From Candidatus Tectomicrobia bacterium RIFCSPLOWO2_12_FULL_69_37 (GTDB lineage Bacteria; UBA8248), in assembly GCA_001790955.1 (NCBI GenBank), contig MGDP01000004.1, positions 1 through 34,236 of the forward strand: a stretch of DNA of 34,236 bases. The letters run 5' to 3'. The notes beneath the pieces were generated by a model. It had not been told where the DNA came from. It worked only from the letters and a program-made list of their open reading frames with translations, and did no database searches. The position numbers and the translations under genes were made by a program. This document shows positions 7,754 through 16,172 of the stretch, one piece after another. Positions within the stretch are counted from its first letter, which is position 1. Each line of letters begins with the position of its first letter.

Positions 7754-9304
7754 ATGGATGTCGGGACGCTGGTGAGCCGGGCGGCCCGCTGGCACTCGGG
7801 GAAGACGGCGATCGTGTGCTCCGGGAAGGAGAGGACGTTCGCCCAAATCGACGAGAACGCGAACCGGGTCGCGAACGCCCTGGCCGGCCTGGGCCTGGCG
7901 AAGGGGGATCGGGTCGCCCTCTACGCCGACAATTCCGTCGAGTACTTCGAAGTCCTCTTCGGCCTTTTCAAGGGCGGCCTCATCAGCGTCGGCGTCAATT
8001 CGATGCTGTCGGCGGTGGAGGGCGTTCACATCATCAACCACTCGGGGGCGAGGGTGGTCATCACCAGCCCCCGCATCGCGGAGGGCCTCTCTTCGCGGAT
8101 CCCCGAGATGCCCGCCGTCGAGGGTTGGGTCTGCGTCGGGGAGCCGCCGGAGGGAATGCGGGGGTACGGCGAGTTCGTCCGGGGGGGGAAGCCGTCCCCC
8201 CCCGGCGTTCGGGTGAATGAGGGGGACCTGGCGCAGCTCTTTTATACGGGGGGGACCACGGGGGCTCCCAAGGGTGTCATGGTGACCCATGACATCGTGA
8301 TGAACGCGCTGAGGAACATCCAGGCAGAGTTCGTCCCCATCAGGCAGTCGGACGTCGTCTTGTCGCCGGGCTCCTTGGCCCACGCCAGCGGCTACTACAG
8401 CATGGTGACCTTCATAATGGGCGGGAAGCTCCTCATCCCGGTGGGTTTCGACCCGGCCGAGGCGCTGGGCACGATCGAGCGGGAAAGGGTGACGGTGATC
8501 CCCGGCTATCCCGTCACCCTCATCCGCCTGATCGATCACCCCGGCCTCGGGAAATACGACCTCGGGAGCCTTCGCCTGCTGACCTACGGGGCGTCCCCCA
8601 TGCCGGCCGACAAGCTGCGGGAGGCGCTGGGCGTTTTCGGCATGAAGCTGGCGCAGGGCTACGGCCAGGCCGAGGCGATGATGACGATCACCTGCCTCAC
8701 GCCCGAGGACCACGCCCACGCCCTGGCCGAGAACCCCGGGAGGCTGACCTCCTGCGGGAGGCCCTATATGACCCAGGAGGTGAGGGTGGTGGACGAGGGG
8801 GACCGGGAGGTGACCCGCGGCGGGAAGGGCGAAGTCATAACCCGGGGCAAGGTCTGCACGGCGGGGTACTGGAACAACCCGCAGGCCACCGCCGAAACAG
8901 TGCGGGATGGGTGGGTTCACACCGGCGACGTCGGCTGGATGGACGAGGAGGGCTACCTCTACCTGGTCGACAGGAAGAAGGATGTGATCATCAGCGGCGG
9001 CGAGAACATCTATGCGCGCGAGGTCGAGGATGTGCTGAATGGCCACCCCGCGGTCGCCGAGGCGGCCGTCGTCGGGGTGCCGGACGAGGAGTGGGGGGAA
9101 TCGGTGAAGGCCTTCGTGGCGCTGAAGCCGGGCATGCGCGCCACCGGGGAGGAGATCATCCAGTTCTGCAAGGAGAGGCTGTCCAGCTACAAGAAGCCGA
9201 AGAGCGTGGATTTCCTCGGCGAGCTGCCGAGGACGGCGGCCAGCAAGATTTCCAAGAAGGATCTCCGCGACCCCTACTGGGCCGGGCGGGCGAGAAAGAT
9301 ATAG
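7754..9304 (+). CDS. Acyl-CoA synthetase / AMP-dependent ligase
   Basis: The 516-residue ANL-family enzyme would activate a carboxylic acid to its CoA thioester through an acyl-adenylate. Visible core motifs are the phosphate loop TGGTTGAPKG (165-174), the YGQAEAMMT motif, GWVHTGDVGWMDEEGYLYLVD (hinge Asp region), RKKDVIISGGENIYAREVE, and near the C-terminus TAASKISKKD with the probable catalytic Lys498. The start at 7754 has AAGGAG eight bases upstream and matches the usual N-terminus; upstream in-frame codons are not conserved-looking. The next gene (DUF35) begins one base after the stop, so they are co-transcribed. It likely supplies the acyl-CoA substrate of the downstream thiolase. Chain length or ring type of the acid cannot be read. 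Confidence 0.93.
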   Translation: MDVGTLVSRAARWHSGKTAIVCSGKERTFAQIDENANRVANALAGLGLAKGDRVALYADNSVEYFEVLFGLFKGGLISVGVNSMLSAVEGVHIINHSGARVVITSPRIAEGLSSRIPEMPAVEGWVCVGEPPEGMRGYGEFVRGGKPSPPGVRVNEGDLAQLFYTGGTTGAPKGVMVTHDIVMNALRNIQAEFVPIRQSDVVLSPGSLAHASGYYSMVTFIMGGKLLIPVGFDPAEALGTIERERVTVIPGYPVTLIRLIDHPGLGKYDLGSLRLLTYGASPMPADKLREALGVFGMKLAQGYGQAEAMMTITCLTPEDHAHALAENPGRLTSCGRPYMTQEVRVVDEGDREVTRGGKGEVITRGKVCTAGYWNNPQATAETVRDGWVHTGDVGWMDEEGYLYLVDRKKDVIISGGENIYAREVEDVLNGHPAVAEAAVVGVPDEEWGESVKAFVALKPGMRATGEEIIQFCKERLSSYKKPKSVDFLGELPRTAASKISKKDLRDPYWAGRARKI

Positions 9305-9305
9305 C

Positions 9306-9752
9306 ATGGCGGCCAAGGATGTCGTCTATCAGGAGGCGGAGTGCTACCGCTTCGACCCGGCCGGCGGGCGGCCTTATCTCGTCGGCAGCAGGTGCCGGCT
9401 GTGCGGATACACCGCCTTTCCCCCGAGGGCCGCTTGCCCCGCCTGCATCAACAAGGAGAGCATGCAGGAGGTCTCGCTGGGATCGAGGGGGGCGGTGGAC
9501 ACCTTCTCGGTGCTCCGCGTCCCCGCTCCGGGGTTCGAGGCGCCCTATGTCGTGGCGTACGTGCGTATGCCGGCCGGAGGGAGGGTTTTTTCGCTGATCA
9601 CGGGGTGCGAGCCTTCGGAAGGCGCCCTCGCGATCGGAGCGGAGGTGGAGCTGGTCATCGAGAAGATACGCGAGGATGGGCAGGGGAACGAGGTGCGGGG
9701 CTACAAGTTCCGCCCGGTCGCCGCGGCGGAGAGGGGAGCGGGCCCGCGATGA
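9306..9752 (+). CDS. DUF35 / OB-fold protein with rubredoxin-like zinc ribbon (ChsH2-like)
   Basis: This 148-residue protein has an N-terminal zinc ribbon with Cys30, Cys33, Cys44 and Cys47 (CRLCG and CPAC), followed by an acyl-CoA-associated OB domain (DTFSVLRVPAPGFEAPYVVA, then LITGCEP, then GAEVELVIEKI). Such proteins form complexes with thiolase-like partners: the HMG-CoA synthase/thiolase complex of archaea, and the Ltp2-ChsH2 aldolase of actinobacterial steroid degradation. The stop overlaps the thiolase start by four bases (ATGA at 9749-9752), which fits obligate co-expression of a two-subunit enzyme. Function by analogy is to channel or bind the CoA moiety for the thiolase-fold partner. 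Confidence 0.9.
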   Translation: MAAKDVVYQEAECYRFDPAGGRPYLVGSRCRLCGYTAFPPRAACPACINKESMQEVSLGSRGAVDTFSVLRVPAPGFEAPYVVAYVRMPAGGRVFSLITGCEPSEGALAIGAEVELVIEKIREDGQGNEVRGYKFRPVAAAERGAGPR

Positions 9753-10915
9753 GGGATGTCGCCGTCATCGGCGTGGGGATGCACCCCTTCGGCAAGTTCC
9801 TGGAGAAGAGCCTGGAGGACCTGGCCCGGGTCGCGGTGTGGAACGCGGTCGAGGACTCCGGCGTCCCCCCGAAGGAAATCGAGGCGGCCTACGTGGCGAA
9901 TTCGCTGGGCGGCCTGGTGACGGGGCAGGAGGGAGTCCGGGGCCAGGTCATCCTGCGGGACGCGGGTTTCTCCGGCATACCCATCGTCAACGTCGAGAAC
10001 GCCTGCGCCAGCGGGACGACGGCGCTCCGCTGCGGCTGGATGGAGGCCGCCCTGGGCGTGCACGATGTCATTCTCGTCCTCGGCGTCGAGAAGCTCTTCC
10101 TGCCGAGGACGGAGGATTCAATCCGGATCCTCATGGCCGACGCGGACGTGAGGCTGATGGACATGGGATTCCAGTTCATCGGCTGGTACGCCATGGAATT
10201 GCGGAAGTACATGGCCGACTACGGCTGGCGCAAGGAGCACTTCGCCAAGGTGGTGGAGAAGAACAGCTTCAACGGATCCCTCAACCCCAACGCCCAGTAC
10301 CGCAAGCCGCTCACGGCGGAGCAGGTCCTGGGCTCGCGCCTCGTCGCGGACCCGCTGACGCTCTACATGTGCGCGCCGATGAGCGACGGGGCGGCGGCGG
10401 CCGTCCTGTGCAGCCGGGAGCGGGCGGGAAGGTACACCTCCCGGCCGCTGGTCGAGATCGCGGCCATCGGCCTCCAGTCGGGGAGGTTCGCGGACGCGGG
10501 GGGGGCCCCGAGGCCCAGCATCACCACCTTGGCCGCGAAGGAGGCGTACGAGCGGGCCGGCCTGGGGCCGGAAGACGTCGACGTGGCCGAGGTTCACGAC
10601 GCCGTGGCCCCCTCCGAGCTTTACCATTACGAGGACCTGGGCTTGTGCGGGAAGGGAGAGGGGGCGGCTCTCATCGAGGCGGGGCGGACCCGGATCACCG
10701 GGGACATCCCGGTCAACACGAGCGGCGGCTTGGCGGCGCGGGGTCATCCGGTCGCGGCGACCGGGCTGGCCCAGGTGGCCGAGATCGTTTGGCAGCTCCG
10801 GGGGGAGGCCGGCCCCCGGCAGGTGGCCGATCCCAAGGTGGGGCTGGTCGAGAATACGGGGGGCATCGTCGAGGACGAGGCGGCCGTCGCCACCGTCACC
10901 CTGCTCAAGAGGTAG
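9749..10915 (+). CDS. SCP2-type thiolase / acetyl-CoA acetyltransferase-like
   Basis: The 388-residue product starts MRDVAVIGVGMHPFGKF and has the SCP-x/Ltp thiolase layout. The nucleophilic Cys86 is in VENACASGTTALR, His283 is in AEVHDAVAPSELYHYE, and the C-terminal loop has NTSGGLAARGHPVAATG with His333. It therefore keeps the residues expected of an active thiolase, unlike some retro-aldolase relatives where the Cys is dispensable. The start overlaps the DUF35 stop by four bases. With its DUF35 partner it may act as a thiolase or as a DUF35-dependent aldolase on an activated acid supplied by the CoA ligase. A longer upstream reading of the frame is a shadow of the DUF35 gene. Confidence 0.9.
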   Translation: MRDVAVIGVGMHPFGKFLEKSLEDLARVAVWNAVEDSGVPPKEIEAAYVANSLGGLVTGQEGVRGQVILRDAGFSGIPIVNVENACASGTTALRCGWMEAALGVHDVILVLGVEKLFLPRTEDSIRILMADADVRLMDMGFQFIGWYAMELRKYMADYGWRKEHFAKVVEKNSFNGSLNPNAQYRKPLTAEQVLGSRLVADPLTLYMCAPMSDGAAAAVLCSRERAGRYTSRPLVEIAAIGLQSGRFADAGGAPRPSITTLAAKEAYERAGLGPEDVDVAEVHDAVAPSELYHYEDLGLCGKGEGAALIEAGRTRITGDIPVNTSGGLAARGHPVAATGLAQVAEIVWQLRGEAGPRQVADPKVGLVENTGGIVEDEAAVATVTLLKR

Positions 10916-10965
10916 GGGGAGCGGATGGGCGCCGGTCCGGATTTTCCCCGGGATGAAGGGCGCCT

Positions 10966-12336
10966 GTGACCGAGCCTTGGAGATTCACCCTGCGCGAGGG
11001 ACTCGGCCGCATGGCCGGGGGCGCCCTCTCGGCGGTGGAGTGGGCGCAATCCCTCTTGTCCCGGATCGACCGGTGCGAAGGGCGCGTGAGGGCCTGGGCG
11101 CAGGTGGACCGGGAGGGCGCCCTGGAGGCGGCCCGGGCGGCGGACCGGGCCCGGGCGGAAGGCCGCCCGCCGGGCCCGCTCGGGGGGGCGCCATACGGCG
11201 CCAAGGACATCTTTGACATCAAGGGCCTCCGGCGCGAGGCGGGAACCCCGCTTTACCGCGGCCATGTTCCCGGGGCCGACGCCGCCTGCATCGCCCGCCT
11301 CCGGTCGGCGGGGGCGGTCGCCCTCGGGAAGACGGTGACCACCCCCTTCGCCAACTCCGATCCCTCCGTTACCCGGAATCCTTGGGATCTCTCCCGGAGC
11401 CCGGGAGGCTCGAGCAGCGGCTCGGCGGCGGCGGTGGCCGCGGGGATGGTGCCCGCCGCCCTGGGGACCCAGACCACGGGCTCCACCCTCCGCCCGGCGG
11501 CCTTCTGCGGAGCCTGTGCCCTGAAGCCCACCTACGGGCGGATCCCCCGCACGGGGATCGTGAAAGTGTCGTGGACGTTCGACCACGTGGGTCTCATCGC
11601 GCGCTCGGCGGAGGACCTGGGCCTCCTCCTCATGGTGATGTCCGGGCCCGCGGCGGGTGACGACGGGGCGCCGGACGCCGCGGTGCCCGGCTTCGCCGCC
11701 CTCTCCGCGCCCCGGCGGCCGGGGCGGGCGCTGTTCTTGAGGGAGGACTTCCTGCCTCTGGCGGGCCCGGAGGTGGCCGACCGGACCCTGGCGGCGGTTT
11801 CCGCGCTCCGGGGGAGGGGAGTGGAGGTGGAGGAGGGGAGACTCCCCTTGGCCCAGGACGCCATTCATGCCGCCCACGCCATCGTCCGCGCCGTCGACGC
11901 CGCCTGCTACCACGGGGAGATGTTTCTCGCGAACATGGACGCCTACCCCCCCTCGACCCGGAAGACCGTGGCCTCGGGACTCATGGTGCCCGCCGTTCAT
12001 TATGTGAATGCCCTGCGCCTGAGGTCGCGCTTCATCCGGGCGATGGACAGGCTTCACGATCGCTACGAGCTGGTTGTTCTCCCCACCTTCGACGAGCTGC
12101 CTCCCCCCTGGGAGGCCTCGACGGGGAACCCCGCCTTCTGCGAGGCCCTCACGTTCTCGGGGCAGCCCGCCGTGACCCTCCCCTTGGGGCGGGGGGGAGA
12201 GGGCCTCCCCTTCGCCATCCAGCTGGGCGCGCGGCGGTTCGGCGAGGAGGGCCTCCTGGCGGCGGCCCGCTGGTGCGAGGAGGAGCTGGGCTGGCGGGCT
12301 GAGATCGCGGAGCCCCCCTCCCTCAATCCGTCGTGA
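10966..12336 (+). CDS. Amidase (amidase-signature family)
   Basis: The 456-residue amidase has the Ser-cisSer-Lys triad: Lys80 in YGAKDIFDI, cis-Ser149 in SPGGSSSGSAAAVAAG and nucleophile Ser173 in GTQTTGSTLRPAA. The start is GTG at 10966; an in-frame stop at 10954 excludes a longer form, and AAGGG lies a short distance ahead. It follows the thiolase by 50 bp and is the last gene of this plus-strand unit. Its presence with an acyl-CoA ligase suggests that an amide is hydrolysed to the acid that the ligase then activates (inference). It ends 14 bp inside the 3' end of the opposing RraA-like gene. GatA of tRNA amidotransferase is unlikely because no GatB or GatC is nearby. Confidence 0.9.
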   Translation: MTEPWRFTLREGLGRMAGGALSAVEWAQSLLSRIDRCEGRVRAWAQVDREGALEAARAADRARAEGRPPGPLGGAPYGAKDIFDIKGLRREAGTPLYRGHVPGADAACIARLRSAGAVALGKTVTTPFANSDPSVTRNPWDLSRSPGGSSSGSAAAVAAGMVPAALGTQTTGSTLRPAAFCGACALKPTYGRIPRTGIVKVSWTFDHVGLIARSAEDLGLLLMVMSGPAAGDDGAPDAAVPGFAALSAPRRPGRALFLREDFLPLAGPEVADRTLAAVSALRGRGVEVEEGRLPLAQDAIHAAHAIVRAVDAACYHGEMFLANMDAYPPSTRKTVASGLMVPAVHYVNALRLRSRFIRAMDRLHDRYELVVLPTFDELPPPWEASTGNPAFCEALTFSGQPAVTLPLGRGGEGLPFAIQLGARRFGEEGLLAAARWCEEELGWRAEIAEPPSLNPS

Positions 12337-12979
12337 ACTTCCTCGCGAGCAGGGGGAACAGGCCGGCCATCGCCTCTCCCCTCGCCGCGCGTTCCTTCAC
12401 CTCCTTCTCGATGGCGCGGATCCGCTCGACCTGGCTTTTCATCTCCTCCGCCAGGCTCAGGGGGACGACGGCGACCCCGTCGATGTCGGCGGCGACGATG
12501 TCCCCCGGCGCGACCCGCACTCCGCAGCAGGTGACGGGCTCGTCCTTGGACACCACCTCCAGGCGCCTCGGGAAGGCCGCGCTCCACACCGACCTGCAGA
12601 ACACCGGGAACCCCAGCCGGCGGATTTCGTCCACGTCCCGCGTCGCCCCGTCGATGACGCATCCCGCGGCCCCCCGGCGGGCGCACACCCCGCTCGCTCC
12701 GCCCCCCCAGGCGGCGAGCGGGGAGCCCGCCGCGTCCACCACCATGACCGCCCCCGCCGGGACGGCGTCCACCACGTCGTAGAGGCTGTAAGGAGCCCGC
12801 CGGCGGGGATCGCGGACGGGCGCGAAGACCATGGTGGCCGCCGGGCCCGCGAAGCGCGGGTAGGCCTCCGGAACCGCGGGCCGGGGCCCCTCCATGACGA
12901 GGTTCAGGCCCAGCGCCGTGGCGGCGTCGGCCAAGGTGGCGGTGGCCACGCTGGAGAAATACTCGGCGTGCGCGTTCAT
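12323..12979 (-). CDS. RraA-like / HMG-CHA aldolase family protein
   Basis: The 218-residue product belongs to the RraA/4-hydroxy-4-methyl-2-oxoglutarate aldolase family. It shows DVVDAVPAGAVMVVD, WGGGASGVCARRGAAGCVID and the GATRDVDEIRRLGFPVFCR block; Arg114 and Asp115 match the substrate and metal-binding Arg-Asp of the aldolases. In catabolic members the reaction is metal-dependent retro-aldol cleavage giving pyruvate, while Escherichia coli RraA is an RNase E inhibitor. In a catabolic neighbourhood the aldolase or decarboxylase role is favoured. The start at 12979 is chosen because GGGAGGG lies just upstream on the minus strand. It is divergent from the AtuA gene (88 bp between starts) and converges with the amidase. 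The C-terminal 30 residues form a charged helix. Confidence 0.86.
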   Translation of the reverse strand: MNAHAEYFSSVATATLADAATALGLNLVMEGPRPAVPEAYPRFAGPAATMVFAPVRDPRRRAPYSLYDVVDAVPAGAVMVVDAAGSPLAAWGGGASGVCARRGAAGCVIDGATRDVDEIRRLGFPVFCRSVWSAAFPRRLEVVSKDEPVTCCGVRVAPGDIVAADIDGVAVVPLSLAEEMKSQVERIRAIEKEVKERAARGEAMAGLFPLLARKFTTD

Positions 12980-12996
12980 TTGGCCCTCCCTTGCGC

Positions 12997-13025
12997 TTTT
13001 CAGGACGCCCGAAATCCGGTATCGT
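12997..13025 (+). promoter_or_regulatory. Possible promoter for the AtuA-DUF4387-M20 unit
   Basis: TTTTCA (12997-13002) and TATCGT (13020-13025) are 17 bp apart, each matching four of six consensus positions. They lie in the short divergent gap between the RraA-like and AtuA genes. Evidence is weak, as both boxes are imperfect. Confidence 0.28.
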
Positions 13026-13067
13026 TGCGCATTCGCTTGGATTCCCACCCTCGTGGAGATCGTCTCA

Positions 13068-14432
13068 GTGGACGAGTTGCGGGTGCTCTCGGTGTGCGGG
13101 AACCTGGGCTACGGGTTCCCCGTATCATCCCTTGAAAACGGAATCGCGCGCAATCCGCACTACATGGGGGCGGACAACGGCTCGACCGACGCCGGCCCCT
13201 ATTACCTGGGCAGCGGGGACCAGCTCACCAAGCGCGAGCAGATCCTCCGCGACCTGGGCCACTCCCTCGCGGCGGCCCGCCGGAAGGGAATCCCCTACAT
13301 CATCGGCTCGGCCGGGACGGCGGGCGGCAACCCCCACGTGGACGCCGTGCTCGACGTGATGCACCTGCTCGCCAAGCGGGACGGCCACAAGTTCAAGCTC
13401 GCCGTCATCCGCGCCGAGATGGAGAAGGAGTTCGTCAAGCGGGCCGTCCGCGAGGGCCGGACCCGCTCCCTCGGGAAGCTGCCCCCCCTCACCGAGGAGG
13501 CCGTGGACGAGAGCGTGCGCATCGTGGGCCAGATGGGGATCGGCCCCTTCATCCGCGCCCTGGAGGGCGGGGCGGAGGTCATCCTGGCCGGCCGCTCCTG
13601 CGACACGGCGATCTACACCTCTTTCGCGGCCATGAACGGCTTCGACCTGGGGCTCGCCTTCCACATGTCGAAGATCATCGAGTGCGGGGCGCAGTGCGCC
13701 CTGCCCATCGGGGCGAACGACTGCATTCTCGGCACCCTGCGGAAGGACCACTTCGAGCTCGAGCCCATGAACATGGGCAAGCGGCTCACTCCGAACTCCG
13801 TCGCGGCCCACATGATGTACGAGCAGCCCGATCCCTACCTCTTCTACGAGCCCGAGGGCGTGGTCGACCTCCAGGAGTCCCGCTTCGAGCAGGTGGACGC
13901 GCGGCGGGTCCGGGTGCGCGGCAGCCGGTTCGCCGCGGCGTCCAAGCCGACCATCAAGCTCGAGGGGGTCCGCCTGCGGGGGTACCGCACCATCACCGTC
14001 GCGGGGATGAGCGACCCGAACCTTCTCCGGAACCTCGACGAGGTCGAGGCCCGGGTGAAGGACACTGTCGCCGGCATGGTGGGCGGGAGCTTGAAGCCGG
14101 AGGAGTACGAGCTGCGGTTCATCTATTACGGGCGCGACGGGGTGCTCGGCCGGCCAGGCCCGGACGGGCGCAAGGTCGCCCACGAAGTGGGCGTGGTCGT
14201 GGAGGCCATCGCGCGGGACCAGGTGACCGCGAACGCCGTCCTCTCCCTGGCGCGGAGCACCTTCCTGCACTGCGGCTTCGAGACGCGGAAGGCCACCGCG
14301 GGCAACCTCGCGTTCCCCTTCTCGCCCTCCGATTTCCCGGGCGGCCCCGTCTACGAGTTCCACATCTACCACCTGATCGAGCTCGCGGACGCGGGCGCCC
14401 CGTTCGAGGTGGAGTTCACCCGGGTCGGCTGA
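13068..14432 (+). CDS. AtuA-like protein (DUF1446, acyclic terpene utilisation family)
   Basis: The product is about 454 residues and matches the DUF1446/AtuA domain. Visible blocks are VCGNLGYGFP at the N-terminus, ADNGSTDAGPYYLGSGDQL, IIGSAGTAGGNPHVD, ILAGRSCDTAIYTSFAAM, IIECGAQCALPIGANDC and a C-terminal FPFSPSDFP. AtuA is required for acyclic terpene (citronellol) use in Pseudomonas, but its biochemical role is unresolved. The start is uncertain: GTG at 13068 has GGAG about nine bases upstream and is chosen; GTG at 13053 is possible; no ATG fits. It is followed after 8 bp by DUF4387, its habitual partner. No terpene-specific carboxylase (AtuC/AtuF) is in the window, so a terpene role is unproven. 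Confidence 0.87.
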   Translation: MDELRVLSVCGNLGYGFPVSSLENGIARNPHYMGADNGSTDAGPYYLGSGDQLTKREQILRDLGHSLAAARRKGIPYIIGSAGTAGGNPHVDAVLDVMHLLAKRDGHKFKLAVIRAEMEKEFVKRAVREGRTRSLGKLPPLTEEAVDESVRIVGQMGIGPFIRALEGGAEVILAGRSCDTAIYTSFAAMNGFDLGLAFHMSKIIECGAQCALPIGANDCILGTLRKDHFELEPMNMGKRLTPNSVAAHMMYEQPDPYLFYEPEGVVDLQESRFEQVDARRVRVRGSRFAAASKPTIKLEGVRLRGYRTITVAGMSDPNLLRNLDEVEARVKDTVAGMVGGSLKPEEYELRFIYYGRDGVLGRPGPDGRKVAHEVGVVVEAIARDQVTANAVLSLARSTFLHCGFETRKATAGNLAFPFSPSDFPGGPVYEFHIYHLIELADAGAPFEVEFTRVG

Positions 14433-14440
14433 GGGGAGCG

Positions 14441-14752
14441 ATGGAGCGCCTGTACGACCTCGCCGAGGTGCTGCGGAGCAAGAACGCGGGCCCCCTCTAC
14501 ATCACCCTGGATCTGCTCTTCGCCGACGAGGCCACCTACCGCCGCGTGTCGGGGAGCGAGGCCCTGAGCCCCGGCGCCGTGGGGGAGCTCTACGGCGTCG
14601 CGGCCGAGGACGTGAAGATCGTCCACTTTGACGCCGCCAACGCCATCAAGATCACCATCCCGCGGACGGGGCCGACCTCGGGGGCGCCCGGCGACCGGGA
14701 CGTCTACGGCGCCCAGCAGCACGGTCCGCTCCTGGGCTTGATGATCCCATAA
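14441..14752 (+). CDS. DUF4387 family protein
   Basis: This 103-residue protein matches the DUF4387 family, which is repeatedly found next to or fused with AtuA-type domains. Blocks seen are LAEVLRSKNAGPLYITLDLLF, the Val-x-x-Ser-Glu-Ala stretch, YGVAAEDVKIVHFDAANAIKIT, and the conserved C-terminal GDRDVYGAQQHGPLLG. It has an AGGGGAGCG site directly ahead of its ATG and starts 8 bp after the AtuA stop. Function is unknown; the fixed pairing suggests a two-part enzyme or complex with the AtuA protein. No signal peptide or membrane segment is present. Confidence 0.88.
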   Translation: MERLYDLAEVLRSKNAGPLYITLDLLFADEATYRRVSGSEALSPGAVGELYGVAAEDVKIVHFDAANAIKITIPRTGPTSGAPGDRDVYGAQQHGPLLGLMIP

Positions 14753-14786
14753 GCTGCGTGCCTCTGGCATAGAGGGAGCGAGGCGA

Positions 14787-16172
14787 ATGGACGTAAACCG
14801 GGTCGTCGCGCAAATCGAGCGGGATTTCGAGCCTTCCCACGTTGGCCGCCTTCTGGACCACATCCGGCAGCCGAGCGTTTCGGCGCTGGACTGGGGCAAT
14901 CAGGAGATGTCCGGGATGCTGGCGGAGGAGATCCGCGAGGCGGGCGGGCAGGCGGAGGTGGTCGAGACGTCGGAGTTCCCGGTCGTCTTCGGCCTCATTG
15001 ACGAGGGAGCGCCGCGCACCCTGCTCTGCCACGGCCTCTATGACGTCACCCCCGCCGAGGAGCCGAACTGGCTCAATCCTCCCTTCGAGCCCCAGATCCA
15101 CGACCTGCCGGGCCTCGGCCCCTGCGTGGTGGGCCGGGGGGCGGAGGACATGAAAACCGGCATCGCCTGCGTCATGAACACCGTGTACGCCGCGCGCGCG
15201 GCCGGGCAGAAGCTGCCGCTCAACCTCATGTTCGTCCACGAAGCCTCCGAGCTCGGCAGCGGCGGCATCAAGGAGTTCTTCCCCCGCTACAAGCAGAAAA
15301 TGAAGAAGGCGAACGCCGCCTACTGGCTCTGCCCCATGGCCCAGACGGACGGCACCCCCATCGTGCCGCTCGGGCTCAAGGGCAACCTCATGGGGCGGTT
15401 CTTCTGCCGTCCGGGCGGCTGGGGCGGCCCCATCGGCAACGAGATCCATGCGCTCAACAGCAACTGGATCGGCAACCCGGCCGACCGGCTCGTCGAGGCG
15501 GTCGCGCATCTGGAGAAGCGGCTGGAGGAGATTTACGAGCGAGGGGAGGGCTGGGTGCCGAGCCCCGTCCAGGAGAGGCTGTGCCGCCAGCTCTCCGAGC
15601 GCATGGACCCCGAGCGCCTGATGCGGAGCCTGGGGGTCGAACGCTTCCGGCAGGGCGATTTCCACGCGGCGGTTCGCGCGCACCTCTTCCGTGCCGAGTT
15701 CACCCTGATCGGCCTCCAGGCGGGCTTCATCGGGGAGGGGAAGTCCGTCAAGGTGAGCATCCCCTCCGAGGCCCAGGCCGTGGTGAACATGCGCTTCCTG
15801 CCGGGGGAGGACCCCGGCGAGCGCATCGCGAACGTGCGGAGGATTCTCGCCGAGGGGGGATTCGGGGACATCGAGTTCGTCGTGAACAACCACTACGCCG
15901 GGGGCTCCACCCCGCCGGATCACCCTCTCATCGCGTGCTTTCTCCAGGCCCATAGGGAAATGGGGGCGGACCCCGAGGTGTGGCCCGTCCACCCGGCGGG
16001 GATGCCCGTCGCGCTCTGGACCGAGGAGCTCGGCGTCCCCTGGGTGGGGGGGCTCCCCTGCAACGCCATGCGGAAGCACGCGGCCAACGAATACGCCCAG
16101 GTGGCGGGGCTGCTCCAGTCGGAGAAGTTCCTGGCCCACTTCTTCGAGGGTTTCTCCCGGCTGACGTACTGA
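14787..16172 (+). CDS. M20-family-like protein with altered catalytic site
   Basis: The 461-residue product has the M20 fold: metal His in LLCHGLYDVTP, Asp in VGRGAEDMKTG, a Glu in FVHEASELGSGG and His in MRKHAANEYAQV near the C-terminus. In the other M20 protein of this window (6014-7378) the equivalent of HEASELGS reads NEEMSS. Here the catalytic Glu position holds Ser154, while the neighbouring metal-ligand Glu155 is kept and Glu152 lies two residues upstream. It begins 34 bp after DUF4387 behind GAGGGAGCGAGG and ends at a strong hairpin. Either Glu152 takes over as base or the protein has a different reaction or is a non-catalytic binding partner. Substrate is unknown. Confidence 0.88.
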   Translation: MDVNRVVAQIERDFEPSHVGRLLDHIRQPSVSALDWGNQEMSGMLAEEIREAGGQAEVVETSEFPVVFGLIDEGAPRTLLCHGLYDVTPAEEPNWLNPPFEPQIHDLPGLGPCVVGRGAEDMKTGIACVMNTVYAARAAGQKLPLNLMFVHEASELGSGGIKEFFPRYKQKMKKANAAYWLCPMAQTDGTPIVPLGLKGNLMGRFFCRPGGWGGPIGNEIHALNSNWIGNPADRLVEAVAHLEKRLEEIYERGEGWVPSPVQERLCRQLSERMDPERLMRSLGVERFRQGDFHAAVRAHLFRAEFTLIGLQAGFIGEGKSVKVSIPSEAQAVVNMRFLPGEDPGERIANVRRILAEGGFGDIEFVVNNHYAGGSTPPDHPLIACFLQAHREMGADPEVWPVHPAGMPVALWTEELGVPWVGGLPCNAMRKHAANEYAQVAGLLQSEKFLAHFFEGFSRLTY

